In this document: positions 1 through 8,264 of the stretch, piece by piece
How the letters are laid out: each line of letters opens with the position of its first letter
How positions within the stretch are numbered: position 1 is the stretch's first letter
Origin: Candidatus Poribacteria bacterium
GTDB lineage: Bacteria > Abyssobacteria > SURF-5
Direction of reading: 5' to 3'
Assembly: GCA_016215705.1 (NCBI GenBank)
Contig: JACRIR010000086.1
Coordinates: forward strand, 1 to 43,935
DNA: 43,935 bases
Notes under the pieces: generated by a model
What the model was told of the DNA's origin: nothing
Databases searched by the model: none
The model's input: the letters and a program-made list of their open reading frames with translations, nothing else
Made by a program: the position numbers and the translations under genes

Positions 1-41
1 AAACTTATTGAAGCTATCCGTAATAAGGAGGGAAAAACAAA

Positions 42-461
42 ATGAGAGACGCAGAGAAGACAATCGGAAACATGATTGACAACATATCAGTATCGATTAT
101 CAGTTCCGTTGACGAAGAAGGCTTTCCTAACACAAAAGCTATGCTCCCGCCAAGAAAAAGGGATGGCATAAAATATATATTCTTCACAACGAATACATCT
201 TCGATGAGAGTAAGACATTACTCCAAAAATCCAAAAGCTTGTGTATATTGCTTTGATCAGAGATTTTTCAGAGGCGTTATGCTTAAAGGAACGATGGAAG
301 TCTTAGAAGATAGCAAATCAAAGAAGATGATCTGGAGAGATGGCGACGAAAAGTATTATCCTGAAGGCGTAACAGATCCAGATTATTGCGTGCTTAAATT
401 CACCGCGCAAAATGGCAGATACTATAGCAATTTCAAATCTGTAAATTTTGAAATCAGATAA
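42..461 (+). CDS. PPOX-fold flavin-binding protein (general stress protein 26-like)
   Basis: The 139-aa product has the layout of small pyridoxamine 5'-phosphate oxidase-like proteins. An N-terminal helix is followed by the strand SIISSVDEEGFPNTKAM, then YIFFTTNTSS with a basic RVRHYSKNP segment, where FMN phosphate is usually held, and a strand containing VMLKGTMEVLED. Such proteins bind FMN, F420 or heme and act as cytosolic reductases of unknown substrate. The start is fixed by a strong Shine-Dalgarno (AAGGAGGG, 26-33) 8 nt upstream. The gene is clearly richer in A+T than everything after it (many AAA, ATA and AAT codons), which suggests acquisition from a low-GC donor such as a clostridium. 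It stands alone; the next gene is convergent. The fold assignment is firm, the substrate is unknown. Confidence 0.85.
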   Translation: MRDAEKTIGNMIDNISVSIISSVDEEGFPNTKAMLPPRKRDGIKYIFFTTNTSSMRVRHYSKNPKACVYCFDQRFFRGVMLKGTMEVLEDSKSKKMIWRDGDEKYYPEGVTDPDYCVLKFTAQNGRYYSNFKSVNFEIR

Positions 462-791
462 TGGCGGGAATCCATTTCGAGACAACGAGTTATTGGAGTA
501 CGTTCATGAGAATCACAGGAGTTCAGGAAAGCGACAGTGAGCAATGCGGATTGGGGATTGGGCGGATGTATATCGCACCTTTTCTATTGTAATCGCACGG
601 AAAGGATAAATTCCAATAGATTCTGCGAATGAATTCGTACCTACACGGGCGCAATGAATTGCGCCCCTACAAGAACGTGCTCCCGTGGCATGGCGGGCGA
701 TTCGCGAGTCGCCCTTACGAGAATGTGTCCCGTACCTACAAATGCGATTATGACCATCCAGCAGCCCGTACTGCGCGAATCGACGCCCCAC
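462..791. other. Intergenic gap, no gene seen
   Basis: This gap lies between two convergent genes. It holds no ORF with a ribosome binding site or recognisable protein. The only structure seen is the pair of palindromic repeats at 647-716. Confidence 0.6.
647..716. repeat. Two clustered palindromic intergenic repeats
   Basis: Positions 647-666 form the palindrome GGGCGCAATGAATTGCGCCC, followed by CTAC. Positions 693-712 hold a related one, GGGCGATTCGCGAGTCGCCC, followed by TTAC. Both belong to a family dispersed through the window (2813, 13110, 14400, 14444, 17824, 26763, 40397): a GC-rich palindrome with a C-C-T-A-C type tail on one side. They can fold as short hairpins in RNA or single-stranded DNA, as REP elements do. 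Confidence 0.8.
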
Positions 792-2345
792 TCAGTTTAT
801 CGGGAAAAGGACGGCATATTGCCACGCCATGATCATCGCATGGAACAGGGCGGTTAGAAAGTAGTTTCCGCTCAGGCGGTACACGTATATGGAGAACAAC
901 TGAAATACGATGTTGTAAAGGGTCATAGGGATGACAATCAGCATGATGAAATCGCCCGTTAGTCCGAGCCGCACCCCGAGAACGAGCATGGCCAGAGGGA
1001 TGAGAATGCCGATCAACGATGCGACCGCCGCCACAAGCGTGCCTCCGCGTTTGAACGAAGCCTCGAACGCTATGAAGAACGGCAGGAGGAGCGGAAAGAT
1101 CACAAATGCCCAGAGGAGTCTCTGTGCGGTGAAGAACTGGCGAAACCATGTTTCGGTGGCAATTGCGCCGAGGGTGATGTAGACGAGAATGAAGAGCGCA
1201 AAGGCTGCGAAGACGGCCCGAGCAGGTTTTACGGTGAATTGAGCGAAGTCGATGTTTCCTCTGCGTGAGGCCACGAAGAAGAAAATTACGCCGACAACGA
1301 AGAAATACGAAATGAGGTAATCTCCGACCGGCATTGGAATGAAAGACAGCGGCGGCGCGAGTGTAATCACGAAGAGAGTGACGAAGCAGACAAGCGTAAA
1401 TGCAACCAGATTGAGCACGACCTGGCGGCCGGTCCGTTTTGCGATGGTCGGGAAGTACCACGCGAGGCCGTAGCAGCAAAAGAAGAAGATCAGGAACGAG
1501 AAGACATACATCCATCCCATCCAGGGCAGTCTCGGGTCGGACACTTGTCCGCTCATGGGCGGCAAGCCCCACACCTGGTGCAGCCAATCGAGCATCTGTC
1601 TTTGAGCGTCCATCGAGAACAGGATTGTGAGATGGTCCGTGCCTTTGACCATGCTGAGGCGGCGGGCCGAGCCGTCGCCGAAGGAACCGTAGGTAGCGCC
1701 GGCAGCCGGGCGCTCCTGCTTTATGGAATCTCTTAACATCTGTTCGGCGGCATGATGGAGGTCGGGCGGATCATTCTTGGCATATATGATGAAGAGATTT
1801 CTCGGCAGCGTGTCGGTCACCTTGGCGCTGATGCCGGAAATCGGCACAGTGGCGTCGATGTCGGGGTCGGTGAACGCATAGGTCACTACGGCGCCGCCGC
1901 CCATCGAGTGACCCATGATGGCGATCCGGTCGGTGTCAACTTCTTTTGATGTCTGGCCAAAGGACACCGGCATTCTCTCGTTCAGGTTCTTGGCGAAATC
2001 GACCACCAGCTTCATGTCTTCTTGAAGCCGGTTGTGGTCGAAGCCGACGTTGTTCTGGCCGTGCCCCCGGAAATCGAAGGTGACCACGGCGAAGCCGTCC
2101 CGCAACAGACTGTATGCGAGCGACTGCATCATCTCTTTGTCCGCCGTGAACCCGTGAGCGACGATGACGATGGGAGGTCTCGGGGCCTCGGGGAGATAAA
2201 CCTGCGCAGGTATCCGGCCGGAAATCAGGACATCACGCCTGTCGAATGAGTCCCGATATGCGTCCGCGCGCCTATAGAATGAAAAAAGGAGAACCAGGAG
2301 GACGATCGCGACGACAAGAGCAGCGAGCCTCTTTATTGAACGCAT
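792..2345 (-). CDS. Alpha/beta hydrolase with N-terminal anchor and C-terminal multi-pass membrane domain
   Basis: The 517-aa protein has an N-terminal membrane anchor (residues 7-23) and a serine hydrolase domain at about 38-260. It shows an oxyanion strand AHGF (63-66), a DFRGHG turn (91-96), the nucleophile elbow GHSMGG with Ser147, an acid strand IIYAKND near 192 and a histidine in GTDHLT (238). About seven hydrophobic segments follow from 278 to the end. The hydrolase domain is of the dienelactone hydrolase / acyl-peptidase type and probably faces the periplasm; substrate unknown. A canonical AGGAGGG lies 9 nt before the ATG. It is monocistronic as far as seen, with convergent or repeat-filled flanks. 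Soluble hydrolase fused to a polytopic membrane domain is an uncommon architecture. Confidence 0.85.
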   Translation of the reverse strand: MRSIKRLAALVVAIVLLVLLFSFYRRADAYRDSFDRRDVLISGRIPAQVYLPEAPRPPIVIVAHGFTADKEMMQSLAYSLLRDGFAVVTFDFRGHGQNNVGFDHNRLQEDMKLVVDFAKNLNERMPVSFGQTSKEVDTDRIAIMGHSMGGGAVVTYAFTDPDIDATVPISGISAKVTDTLPRNLFIIYAKNDPPDLHHAAEQMLRDSIKQERPAAGATYGSFGDGSARRLSMVKGTDHLTILFSMDAQRQMLDWLHQVWGLPPMSGQVSDPRLPWMGWMYVFSFLIFFFCCYGLAWYFPTIAKRTGRQVVLNLVAFTLVCFVTLFVITLAPPLSFIPMPVGDYLISYFFVVGVIFFFVASRRGNIDFAQFTVKPARAVFAAFALFILVYITLGAIATETWFRQFFTAQRLLWAFVIFPLLLPFFIAFEASFKRGGTLVAAVASLIGILIPLAMLVLGVRLGLTGDFIMLIVIPMTLYNIVFQLFSIYVYRLSGNYFLTALFHAMIMAWQYAVLFPIN

Positions 2346-2423
2346 CTTTTGAGCCCTCCTAACGAAAGTAGGTTCATGGTTTGTGGGTTATGGTTGAATC
2401 TCAAAGAGCCTCGCCATTGTTGC

Positions 2424-2468
2424 CCTTAATTTGGGGACACGATGGGGCATCATGTCCCCAAATTAAGG
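2424..2468. repeat. Long palindrome, GGGGACACGATG family
   Basis: The arms CCTTAATTTGGGGACA and TGTCCCCAAATTAAGG flank a short centre, giving a near-perfect stem of about 20 bp. The core GGGGACACGATG recurs at 2857, 13063, 25003 and 25055. The stem flanks (here CTTAATTT, elsewhere AAAATC) differ between copies and are mirrored on both sides, so each copy keeps its own pairing. Confidence 0.8.
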
Positions 2469-2812
2469 AGCGTTTCTTCCACAGTCAGCCGCGCCACAGG
2501 CGTGGTCAGACGCTCCTAAGAAGAATGGTTCACGGTTTACAGTTTACGGTTGAAAAGATTGTGGAAGCGCGCCATCTCGCGGCGTGAACCAATGGACCGA
2601 ATAATGGACACTATACCCGCAAGATTTGTGAGTGTCAACTATAGGTGAGGCGAAAGGCGAAACGGGAACCGATTGCGGGGATTGCGGAATGAACAAAGAA
2701 GAAGCAAGGAAGACTGCGAAAAGAATGATTGGAGATGAATTATGAGCTTCTTCGCTTCGCTCAGAATGACGTTAAAGAAGGTCGGAACGAACACCCTACA
2801 TGGAAATCACGA

Positions 2813-2889
2813 GGGCGCAATGAATTGCGCCCCTACAGACAAGAATGAAGAGAATCTGGGACACGATGTCGCATCGTGTCCCAGATTCT
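2813..2889. repeat. Composite repeat: two palindrome families joined by a fixed spacer
   Basis: The palindrome GGGCGCAATGAATTGCGCCC (2813-2832) is followed by CTACAGACAAGAATGAAGA and then by the hairpin with arms AGAATCTGGGACACGATG and CATCGTGTCCCAGATTCT. The same arrangement, spacer included, occurs in reverse orientation at 13057-13131. The shared spacer shows that the two palindromes moved or were copied as one unit. Confidence 0.8.
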
Positions 2890-3102
2890 CTGAGGCGCGA
2901 TTTATCGCGTCCGATATGTGGCGGAGCCAAGGAGAGAGCCGAGGTGAGAGATCCGAGGTGTCAAGGCCGAGGTTGACCACGTGGGCGCACCATGATAGAA
3001 TATGCGCGTTTTGAGGAAAAGAGTCGCGTCTTGGGCGACCAAAAAAGAAACTGACGACAACCTCCGAATCTTACTAATGAGCAACGCTTGCAGGGGGAAT
3101 TC

Positions 3103-3531
3103 ATGAGAATAGCGCGCGGGAAGGTTTTCTTGATTCTGGCTATGTTGGCGGTTGGATTTGTCACGAGTTGTGCGCTGTTCGACAAAGAGGACGAGGAATT
3201 ATTGCCTACCAGAAAGGTAAGGGTGCTTGCTTTTCCCGTGCGCCCGCTGGAGTTTGAGAACATCTATTGCATGCAGGAAATGGAAAAAATAGAACTGTCG
3301 GGTTCCTTGAAGAATATTTCGTATGCGCCGATTTCAGGTGTGCAAGTGCATGCGAAGCTATATTTTGCCGGCGAGCTTCCCAGCGAAAGATTTGTCCTGC
3401 CGCTCAGCCCGCCGATGCTTCAGCCGGGGCAGACCGGAACGTTCAGTCTGACGGGGAAAGAGGTGAGCCATACAGTCAGCCACGTCGAGTTGCACGCGCA
3501 ATGGCAGGATTTCGTTCCGGCGGGGCAATGA
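3103..3531 (+). CDS. Small exported lipoprotein with FxLYD-like beta domain
   Basis: The 142-aa product starts with a classic lipoprotein signal: a basic MRIARGK, a hydrophobic stretch and a lipobox ending VTSC (Cys about residue 23). The mature part is a small beta-rich domain with ELSGSLKNISYAPISGVQVH and LQPGQTGTFSLTG, the pattern of FxLYD/DUF3426-type domains found on bacterial envelope proteins. The ATG at 3103 is chosen over an upstream in-frame TTG (3088) because AGGGGG (3092-3097) sits 5 nt before it and because it places the signal peptide at the N-terminus. Predicted to sit lipid-anchored in the periplasm; partner unknown. Confidence 0.8.
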   Translation: MRIARGKVFLILAMLAVGFVTSCALFDKEDEELLPTRKVRVLAFPVRPLEFENIYCMQEMEKIELSGSLKNISYAPISGVQVHAKLYFAGELPSERFVLPLSPPMLQPGQTGTFSLTGKEVSHTVSHVELHAQWQDFVPAGQ

Positions 3532-4368
3532 ACGCAAAAGTGAAAGGTGAAAGGGCAAAGGTGAAAGTGGACAAGCAACTGGCTTACGGCTAACGGTCTG
3601 CAGTTCGCGGTTGAGAGATGAAGCGATTTGCGCTTCTTTTTGCCCATTCCTCATTTTTCCCCAGTTTTCTCTTTTCTCCAATCCATTGATTCCTTTCGTT
3701 CTTTCCCGACCGGAAACCAGAAACGCTGCGCGCTTTACGCGGAGGTGCTGACTCTTTATGCAACTGCTGATAAAAGCGGCAAGCTTCATGGTCTCCTTTC
3801 AAGAAAGAGGGTCCCGTCCATCTCTCTCCTTGCGTCATAATTCGTTGTCGTTTCATTAGTTCTGCTTCGTCACAGCAATCTCGTGGCAAGCTTGGCATCG
3901 TACTTGCCAAATACCCTTAAGAAACCCGGTTCATTGTTTGTGGTTTGGGGCAAGAAGCTCCAAAGTGAGACTTTCGCCAAAAGCAGCAGGTAGGGAATGA
4001 GATTGGGCGGACTGGTTCTTCCGATTGTTTTGAGACTCTGTGCCAGCCAGCCAAAGTCGCGGGGTCAGAAGGCCGGCCCGCCCGATTGTAAAGAATAGGC
4101 GAAAGGCGAAAGGGGCCGCGCGAAGCGCGCGGTGTTCGGAGTTTATGGTTTATGGTTGTGAACCATGAACCAGAAACCGATTTTGAAATTGGGAACGCTG
4201 GGAGCCGGAGCATCCCATTAAAGAGACACGGAACCACAGCGCGGCATAGCTACGACCAACCAAAGAAGAAGAGGGATCCGCAGATTTCGCTGATCCCACG
4301 AATAAAGAAGGCCACTGATTTAGACTGATCTGCGCAGATTTCAGGGAAAACAAGAAGGGGATTGATCG
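3532..4368. other. Low-complexity intergenic region
   Basis: No gene is supported here. The stretch holds purine-rich words (GAAAGGTGAAAGGGC near 3541), a pyrimidine-rich tract (about 3628-3715), degenerate GGTTTATGG-type words (3925-3960, 4140-4180) and a repeat at 4092-4143 that recurs downstream of the ammonium transporter. These look like decayed repeats, not a decayed gene. Confidence 0.55.
4092..4143. repeat. Upstream copy of the repeat flanking the ammonium transporter
   Basis: GGCGAAAGGCGAAAGGGG is followed by the small palindrome CCGCGCGAAGCGCGCGG and GTTCGGAGTTTATGG. A diverged copy with the same order (GGCGAAAGGCGAAAGGG, then CCGCGCGAAACGCGCGG and GTTCAAAGTC) lies at 5750-5842, so the transporter gene is bracketed by directly repeated sequence. 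Confidence 0.7.
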
Positions 4369-5745
4369 ATGAAGAAAGCGGCAAGCATTTTCGGTGGTGT
4401 TCTCGCAATCCTTCTGCTCGTCAGCATGCCGGTGTTCGCGGATGAGCCGGCGGGGGAAATTGTCTCCGGGCAGGCGTCGGTCGTCGCGACTCAGGTCGCT
4501 ACGGCCGCTGCGGCTGCGCCGACGGTGGACACCGGCGACACTTCATGGATTCTGATTTCTTCGGCGCTGGTAATGCTGATGACACCCGGGCTTGCCCTTT
4601 TCTACGGCGGCATGGTCAGAACCAAGAACGTTCTCGGGACAATCATGCAGAGTTTTGTCGCTCTCGGCGTGATCACTATCCAGTGGGTTCTCTACGGCTA
4701 CAGCCTGGCATTTGGGCCAGATGTCCACCACGTTGTGGGAAACCTCGACTGGATCGGGCTCAGGGGAGTCGGGCTTGAGCCGTACGCTGCTTATGCGGCC
4801 ACGATCCCGCACCAGGCATTCATGGTTTTTCAGATGATGTTTGCCGTCATTACTCCGGCGCTGATCACGGGCGCTATTGCCGAACGATTCAAGTTCAAGA
4901 CGTATCTTGTGTTTCTGATTCTATGGGCGACATTGGTTTATGATCCCATGGCCCATTGGGTCTGGGGGATTGGCGGCTGGATCAGGAATCTCGGCGCTCT
5001 TGATTTTGCAGGCGGTCTTGTCGTACATATAAGTTCAGGGGTTGCCGCGCTCGCGGCGACACTGGCTGTGGGAAAGAGGAAAGGTTACGGCGAAGAACCC
5101 ATGCCGCCGCACAATTTGACCATGACACTGCTTGGCGCAGCCTTATTATGGTTTGGCTGGTTTGGTTTCAACGGCGGGAGCGCAGTGGCGTCGGGCTCGC
5201 TGGCCACGTCTGCTTTTGTAGTGACCCATATCTCGACAGCGGCCGCGGCGCTCTCCTGGATGATCGTTGAATGGTCGCATCGAGGCAACCCGACTGTTCT
5301 TGGAGCGGCCTCGGGCGCAGTCGCGGGACTTGTCGCTATCACGCCGGCGTCGGGTTTTGTGGGGCCGGTTTCGGCTATCATTATTGGAGGCGCGGCAGGC
5401 GTGGCGTGTTATTTCGCCATTAATTTGAAGAGCAAGTTCGGATACGACGATTCTCTTGACGTTGTCGGAGTCCATGGCGTAGGCGGCACGCTTGGCGCGC
5501 TGGCGACCGGATTATTTGCGTCAAAGGCCATAAATGCGGCGGGCGTCGACGGGCTATTCTTCGGTAATCCTTCTTTGCTGATAACGCAGGCGATGAGCGT
5601 GGGGGCGGCGTGGCTCTATTCCTTTGTTATGACGTTCATCATTCTCAAGGTGCTCGACTGGACTATGGGTCTGAGGGTGAGCGAAGAGCACGAGGTGGAC
5701 GGTCTCGATCAGAGCCAGCATGGCGAGACGGGATACAACTATTAA
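4369..5745 (+). CDS. amt: Ammonium transporter (Amt/MEP/Rh family)
   Basis: The 458-aa inner-membrane channel carries ammonium/ammonia into the cell. Residues 1-25 are a cleavable signal (ending VFADEP), usual for Amt proteins. The family hallmarks are present: FYGGMVRTKNVLGTIMQS (78-95), DPMAHWVWG (192-200), LDFAGGLVVH with Asp212 and pore His220, WFGWFGFNGGS (261-271) and GVHGVGG with the second pore His369. About eleven membrane segments can be traced. The start has GAAGGGG about 8 nt upstream. A GlnK/GlnB gene usually follows amt, but none does here, so PII control, if any, comes from elsewhere. The gene is flanked by copies of one repeat. Confidence 0.95.
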   Translation: MKKAASIFGGVLAILLLVSMPVFADEPAGEIVSGQASVVATQVATAAAAAPTVDTGDTSWILISSALVMLMTPGLALFYGGMVRTKNVLGTIMQSFVALGVITIQWVLYGYSLAFGPDVHHVVGNLDWIGLRGVGLEPYAAYAATIPHQAFMVFQMMFAVITPALITGAIAERFKFKTYLVFLILWATLVYDPMAHWVWGIGGWIRNLGALDFAGGLVVHISSGVAALAATLAVGKRKGYGEEPMPPHNLTMTLLGAALLWFGWFGFNGGSAVASGSLATSAFVVTHISTAAAALSWMIVEWSHRGNPTVLGAASGAVAGLVAITPASGFVGPVSAIIIGGAAGVACYFAINLKSKFGYDDSLDVVGVHGVGGTLGALATGLFASKAINAAGVDGLFFGNPSLLITQAMSVGAAWLYSFVMTFIILKVLDWTMGLRVSEEHEVDGLDQSQHGETGYNY

Positions 5746-5749
5746 AGAG

Positions 5750-5842
5750 GCGAAAGGCGAAAGGGTAAAGGCGAAGGGAACAAGCAAGAATAAAGACGTA
5801 AAGGGCGAAAGAGGGCCGCGCGAAACGCGCGGAGTTCAAAGT
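5750..5842. repeat. Downstream copy of the repeat flanking the ammonium transporter
   Basis: Begins 5 nt after the amt stop codon with GGCGAAAGGCGAAAGGG and ends with the palindrome CCGCGCGAAACGCGCGG plus GTTCAAAGTC. It matches the order of elements at 4092-4143, with extra purine-rich sequence inside. Confidence 0.65.
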
Positions 5843-5928
5843 CCATTGATTAGTTGCTCTGCGCAGGCGGTTCATTAGTGCAACCCTTAATAGAAGCGTG
5901 TGCCCGGCCGAAAAAGCGAGGTGCTCGG

Positions 5929-6231
5929 ATGCCGAGACAATTCAAGGTTCTATCAGGCGGCAGTGGGGAACATGCCAGTAATGTTGTCTCACCTGAAGAG
6001 GAACTTACACACTTCCGAAACGTGAATGGTTCCTTGGTGCAGGGTGCGCTCGACACGTGGGGCGACATCTGGGATGAGATGCAGAACTCTGTGGTATATG
6101 GAGTTCTGGTGACGCCCGAAATTGACAAGGGCTTCAAACCGAAATGTGGCTGGCCCGAATTCCTCGAGAGGATGTGGCTGCTCAGGCGTTATCTTGAGCA
6201 CGCCAAGACATTATGTGAGGGACAAGGCTAG
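5929..6231 (+). CDS. Conserved-looking small protein of unknown function
   Basis: A 100-aa product, soluble and without a signal peptide. The C-terminal half is rich in aromatic residues (DTWGDIWDEM, GWPEFLERMWLLRRYLEHAK) and probably helical. I do not recognise a named family. The ATG at 5929 is preferred to the upstream TTG at 5854 because GCGAGGTG precedes it at a fair distance and because the extra N-terminus looks like translated noncoding DNA. The stop codon TAG (6229-6231) lies inside the left end of the MITE-like element 6227-6338, so the native C-terminus may have been lost or replaced at insertion. Confidence 0.55.
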   Translation: MPRQFKVLSGGSGEHASNVVSPEEELTHFRNVNGSLVQGALDTWGDIWDEMQNSVVYGVLVTPEIDKGFKPKCGWPEFLERMWLLRRYLEHAKTLCEGQG

Positions 6232-6338
6232 TGTGCTGAGTCATAAAAACGTAATCAGTTCCATGGGCCAAAATCTCAGCAAAATCGGACAAAACCGCAT
6301 GTAACTTCATAAACGAATTAATGACTCAGGACACTAGC
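6227..6338. mobile_element. MITE-like element with 18-bp imperfect terminal inverted repeats
   Basis: Left end GCTAGTGTGCTGAGTCAT (6227-6244) and right end ATGACTCAGGACACTAGC (6321-6338) are inverted repeats with one mismatch, enclosing about 76 bp of noncoding sequence. The 112-bp size, lack of coding capacity and terminal repeats fit a miniature inverted-repeat transposable element. No matching transposase is in the window. The left end supplies the stop codon of the preceding gene. Confidence 0.7.
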
Positions 6339-6447
6339 ATCTTGCGAGCTTTGTTCCTGTCAGTACGGTGGAGATTCTCCGCTTCGCTCCTTCTAAAGAT
6401 ACCCGCCACGTTACGTCATTTCCGCGAAAGCGGAAAAAACGATACGC

Positions 6448-7461
6448 TTAGCCTATAAGCTTGCCGATTCCCCCGATTTCCTTCACCCATGCCGAGAGCC
6501 GCTTCATGCCCTCATTTATGTTGACCGCCGGCCGATAACCGAGCATGCGTTTCGCCTTTTCGCAACTGAACGTGAGGTTGCGGCCCGTGAGCGCTATGCC
6601 GTATCGGCTCATCAATGGTTCCTTCTTTGAGCCCGAAAGGGAATGCAGTTTTTCTGCGATTGCCGCCGACGCGAAAGCCAACCCGTACGGAATCGAGATT
6701 TTCGGTTTTGTGAATCCGACAGCGTCCGCGGTCTTCTCGATGAATTCGCGCGCGGTGATGCGTTCGTCGTCGGTTACGAAGAATGTTTCGCCGGAGACTT
6801 TATCGTTTTGGGCGGCGAGAATGAGGCAGTCGCATACGTTTTCGACGTAGCTGGTCGAGGTTTCCGCGCGTCCTCCGTTTATGAGAAACAACTGTTTGCG
6901 GCGCGCAAGCTTTACGATTGTGGGAAGGATCGTCATGTCGCCGGGCCCCCATACCCACGTAGGCCTGATTGCGCATGCGCGGACGCGCCCTTTCTTTGAC
7001 GCGTCCATGACTTCTCTCTCTGCGAGCGCCTTTGTCTCGGAATAAAAGTCTTTGTAGATAGCGGGAAAAGGTGTTGTCTCGTCAGCGTCATATTTATCCG
7101 TGAAATCGAATGTGACCGATTGCGTGCTCACGTGCGCAAGCCTCTTTATGCCCGCTTTCTCGCACGCCTTGAGAACGTTCCTTGTGCCCTCGACGTTTGC
7201 CAGGTAGAATTCGCTTCGTGATGGGCCTGCCGCGCCCACGAGCGCCGCGCAGTGATAGATGACATCGACGCCGCGCGCCGCTTCGAGAAGCGATTCATAG
7301 TGAGAGATGTCACCCTGCGCGAGCTCGACGCCCATTTTCTTGAGGGCTCCGATGTTGCTGGATTTCCGAACAAGGCAGCGCACTTTGTCTCCGCGCGCCA
7401 ACAGTTTTCTGACCAGGTGTGTTCCGACGAATCCGGTTCCGCCTGTTACGAGCGTGTTCAT
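6448..7461 (-). CDS. NAD(P)-dependent epimerase/dehydratase (extended SDR, 3-beta-HSD-like)
   Basis: A 337-aa extended short-chain dehydrogenase. The Rossmann motif TGGTGFVG occupies residues 6-13, the active-site Ser lies in HVSTQSV and the catalytic YxxxK is YSETK. The later RPTWVWGPGD and TSYVENVCD segments resemble 3-beta-hydroxysteroid dehydrogenase/isomerases and dihydroflavonol reductase-like SDRs more than nucleotide-sugar epimerases. Substrate unknown; cytosolic. The start has GGAGG 6 nt upstream. It follows the chimeric activase ORF by 44 nt on the same strand, so MerR regulator, chimera and this gene probably form one operon. Confidence 0.9.
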   Translation of the reverse strand: MNTLVTGGTGFVGTHLVRKLLARGDKVRCLVRKSSNIGALKKMGVELAQGDISHYESLLEAARGVDVIYHCAALVGAAGPSRSEFYLANVEGTRNVLKACEKAGIKRLAHVSTQSVTFDFTDKYDADETTPFPAIYKDFYSETKALAEREVMDASKKGRVRACAIRPTWVWGPGDMTILPTIVKLARRKQLFLINGGRAETSTSYVENVCDCLILAAQNDKVSGETFFVTDDERITAREFIEKTADAVGFTKPKISIPYGLAFASAAIAEKLHSLSGSKKEPLMSRYGIALTGRNLTFSCEKAKRMLGYRPAVNINEGMKRLSAWVKEIGGIGKLIG

Positions 7462-7505
7462 GTGAGCCTCCGAGTTTTCAAATGGGCCGTGCCGTCACCC
7501 CATCT

Positions 7506-8174
7506 TTATAACATTTCTTTCTCCATTTGTGCAATTGAAGAGTCGAGGGCGTCCACGATAGTGTCTATCTCTTGCTCCGATATGATGAACGGCGGGGCAA
7601 GAGCTATGCTCTCGTTCGGGATCGCCCTGGCATAGATGCCCTTTTCCCACATGAGTTCTTCGATTCGACGCGGGCTCTCCATCGGGAGCATACCTATCTG
7701 CTCTTTTGTTTCTTTGCCTTTGACTAATTCGATTGCGGCCATAAGTCCCATGGAGCGGACGGCGCCGCCGCCTATCGTGATACCGCCGTTTGATCGCCTG
7801 TAAAAAGCGCTGTTTTTATTCACTTCTCTGGAGAGTTCCTCCACTGTCACGTGATGTCCGACAAGTTCCAGCGCCTGATTGGGGCAGACGTCGATGCATT
7901 CGCCGCAGCCTTTGCAGAGTTCCCTGTCGATTCTCACGCCTTCATCATTGCACAGGGTCATCGCTTCAGCGGGGCAGGCAATGGCGCACGTTCCACACCT
8001 TTGACACCGCGCTGCATCATGCATGACTTCAGGGAAGGGGTTCTGTGTTTGAGGAGAAGAACACCACAGGCATTTCAGAGGACACCCCTTCATGAATACC
8101 AGAGTGCGGATGCCGGGACCGTCGTGAATCGCAAATCTTTCTATGTTCGAGATCAGGCCGCGCAATGGTTTCAC
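7506..8174 (-). CDS. In-frame chimera: glycyl-radical-enzyme activase N-terminus joined to class III aminotransferase C-terminus
   Basis: Residues 1-135 of this 222-aa ORF are the start of a radical SAM activase: HDGPGIRTLVFMKGC, the [4Fe-4S]/SAM motif C31-x3-C35-x2-C38, two ferredoxin-type clusters (C57/60/63/67 and C87/90/93/97) and the lead-in to the GGxxxSGGE region (SNGGITIGGG). At about residue 137 (near 7766) the sequence switches to the C-terminus of a class III aminotransferase, RSMGLMAAIELVKGKET through ALAPPFIISEQEID. The activase lacks its SAM-binding second half and the aminotransferase lacks its PLP lysine, so neither activity is expected. A GTG start with CCGGAGA upstream is plausible. 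Either a genomic deletion or an assembly join made it. Confidence 0.85.
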   Translation of the reverse strand: MKPLRGLISNIERFAIHDGPGIRTLVFMKGCPLKCLWCSSPQTQNPFPEVMHDAARCQRCGTCAIACPAEAMTLCNDEGVRIDRELCKGCGECIDVCPNQALELVGHHVTVEELSREVNKNSAFYRRSNGGITIGGGAVRSMGLMAAIELVKGKETKEQIGMLPMESPRRIEELMWEKGIYARAIPNESIALAPPFIISEQEIDTIVDALDSSIAQMEKEML

Positions 8175-8264
8175 GCAATAAGTCTCCGGAAGAAGACTGG
8201 ATCACGAACAACAAATTGTGTGAATCGTACGAATGGAGTGTTCCTCATCATTCCTGCATCCGTT

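Larger units (their letters stand above)
2346..3102. other. Repeat-rich intergenic region
   Basis: About 760 bases without a convincing gene. It contains the long palindrome at 2424-2468, a run of GGTTTAC-like words near 2526-2556, a half copy of the GTCATTCTGAGCGAAG element at 2746-2770 (reverse orientation) and a composite repeat at 2813-2889. Short ORFs here simply read through these repeats and lack ribosome binding sites. Confidence 0.6.

Noticed and set aside
748-1587. 279-codon ORF opposite the frame of the membrane-linked hydrolase
   Set aside because: It lies wholly within the 792-2345 gene on the same strand in another frame, has a His/Arg-rich composition typical of a shadow frame, and shows no domain.
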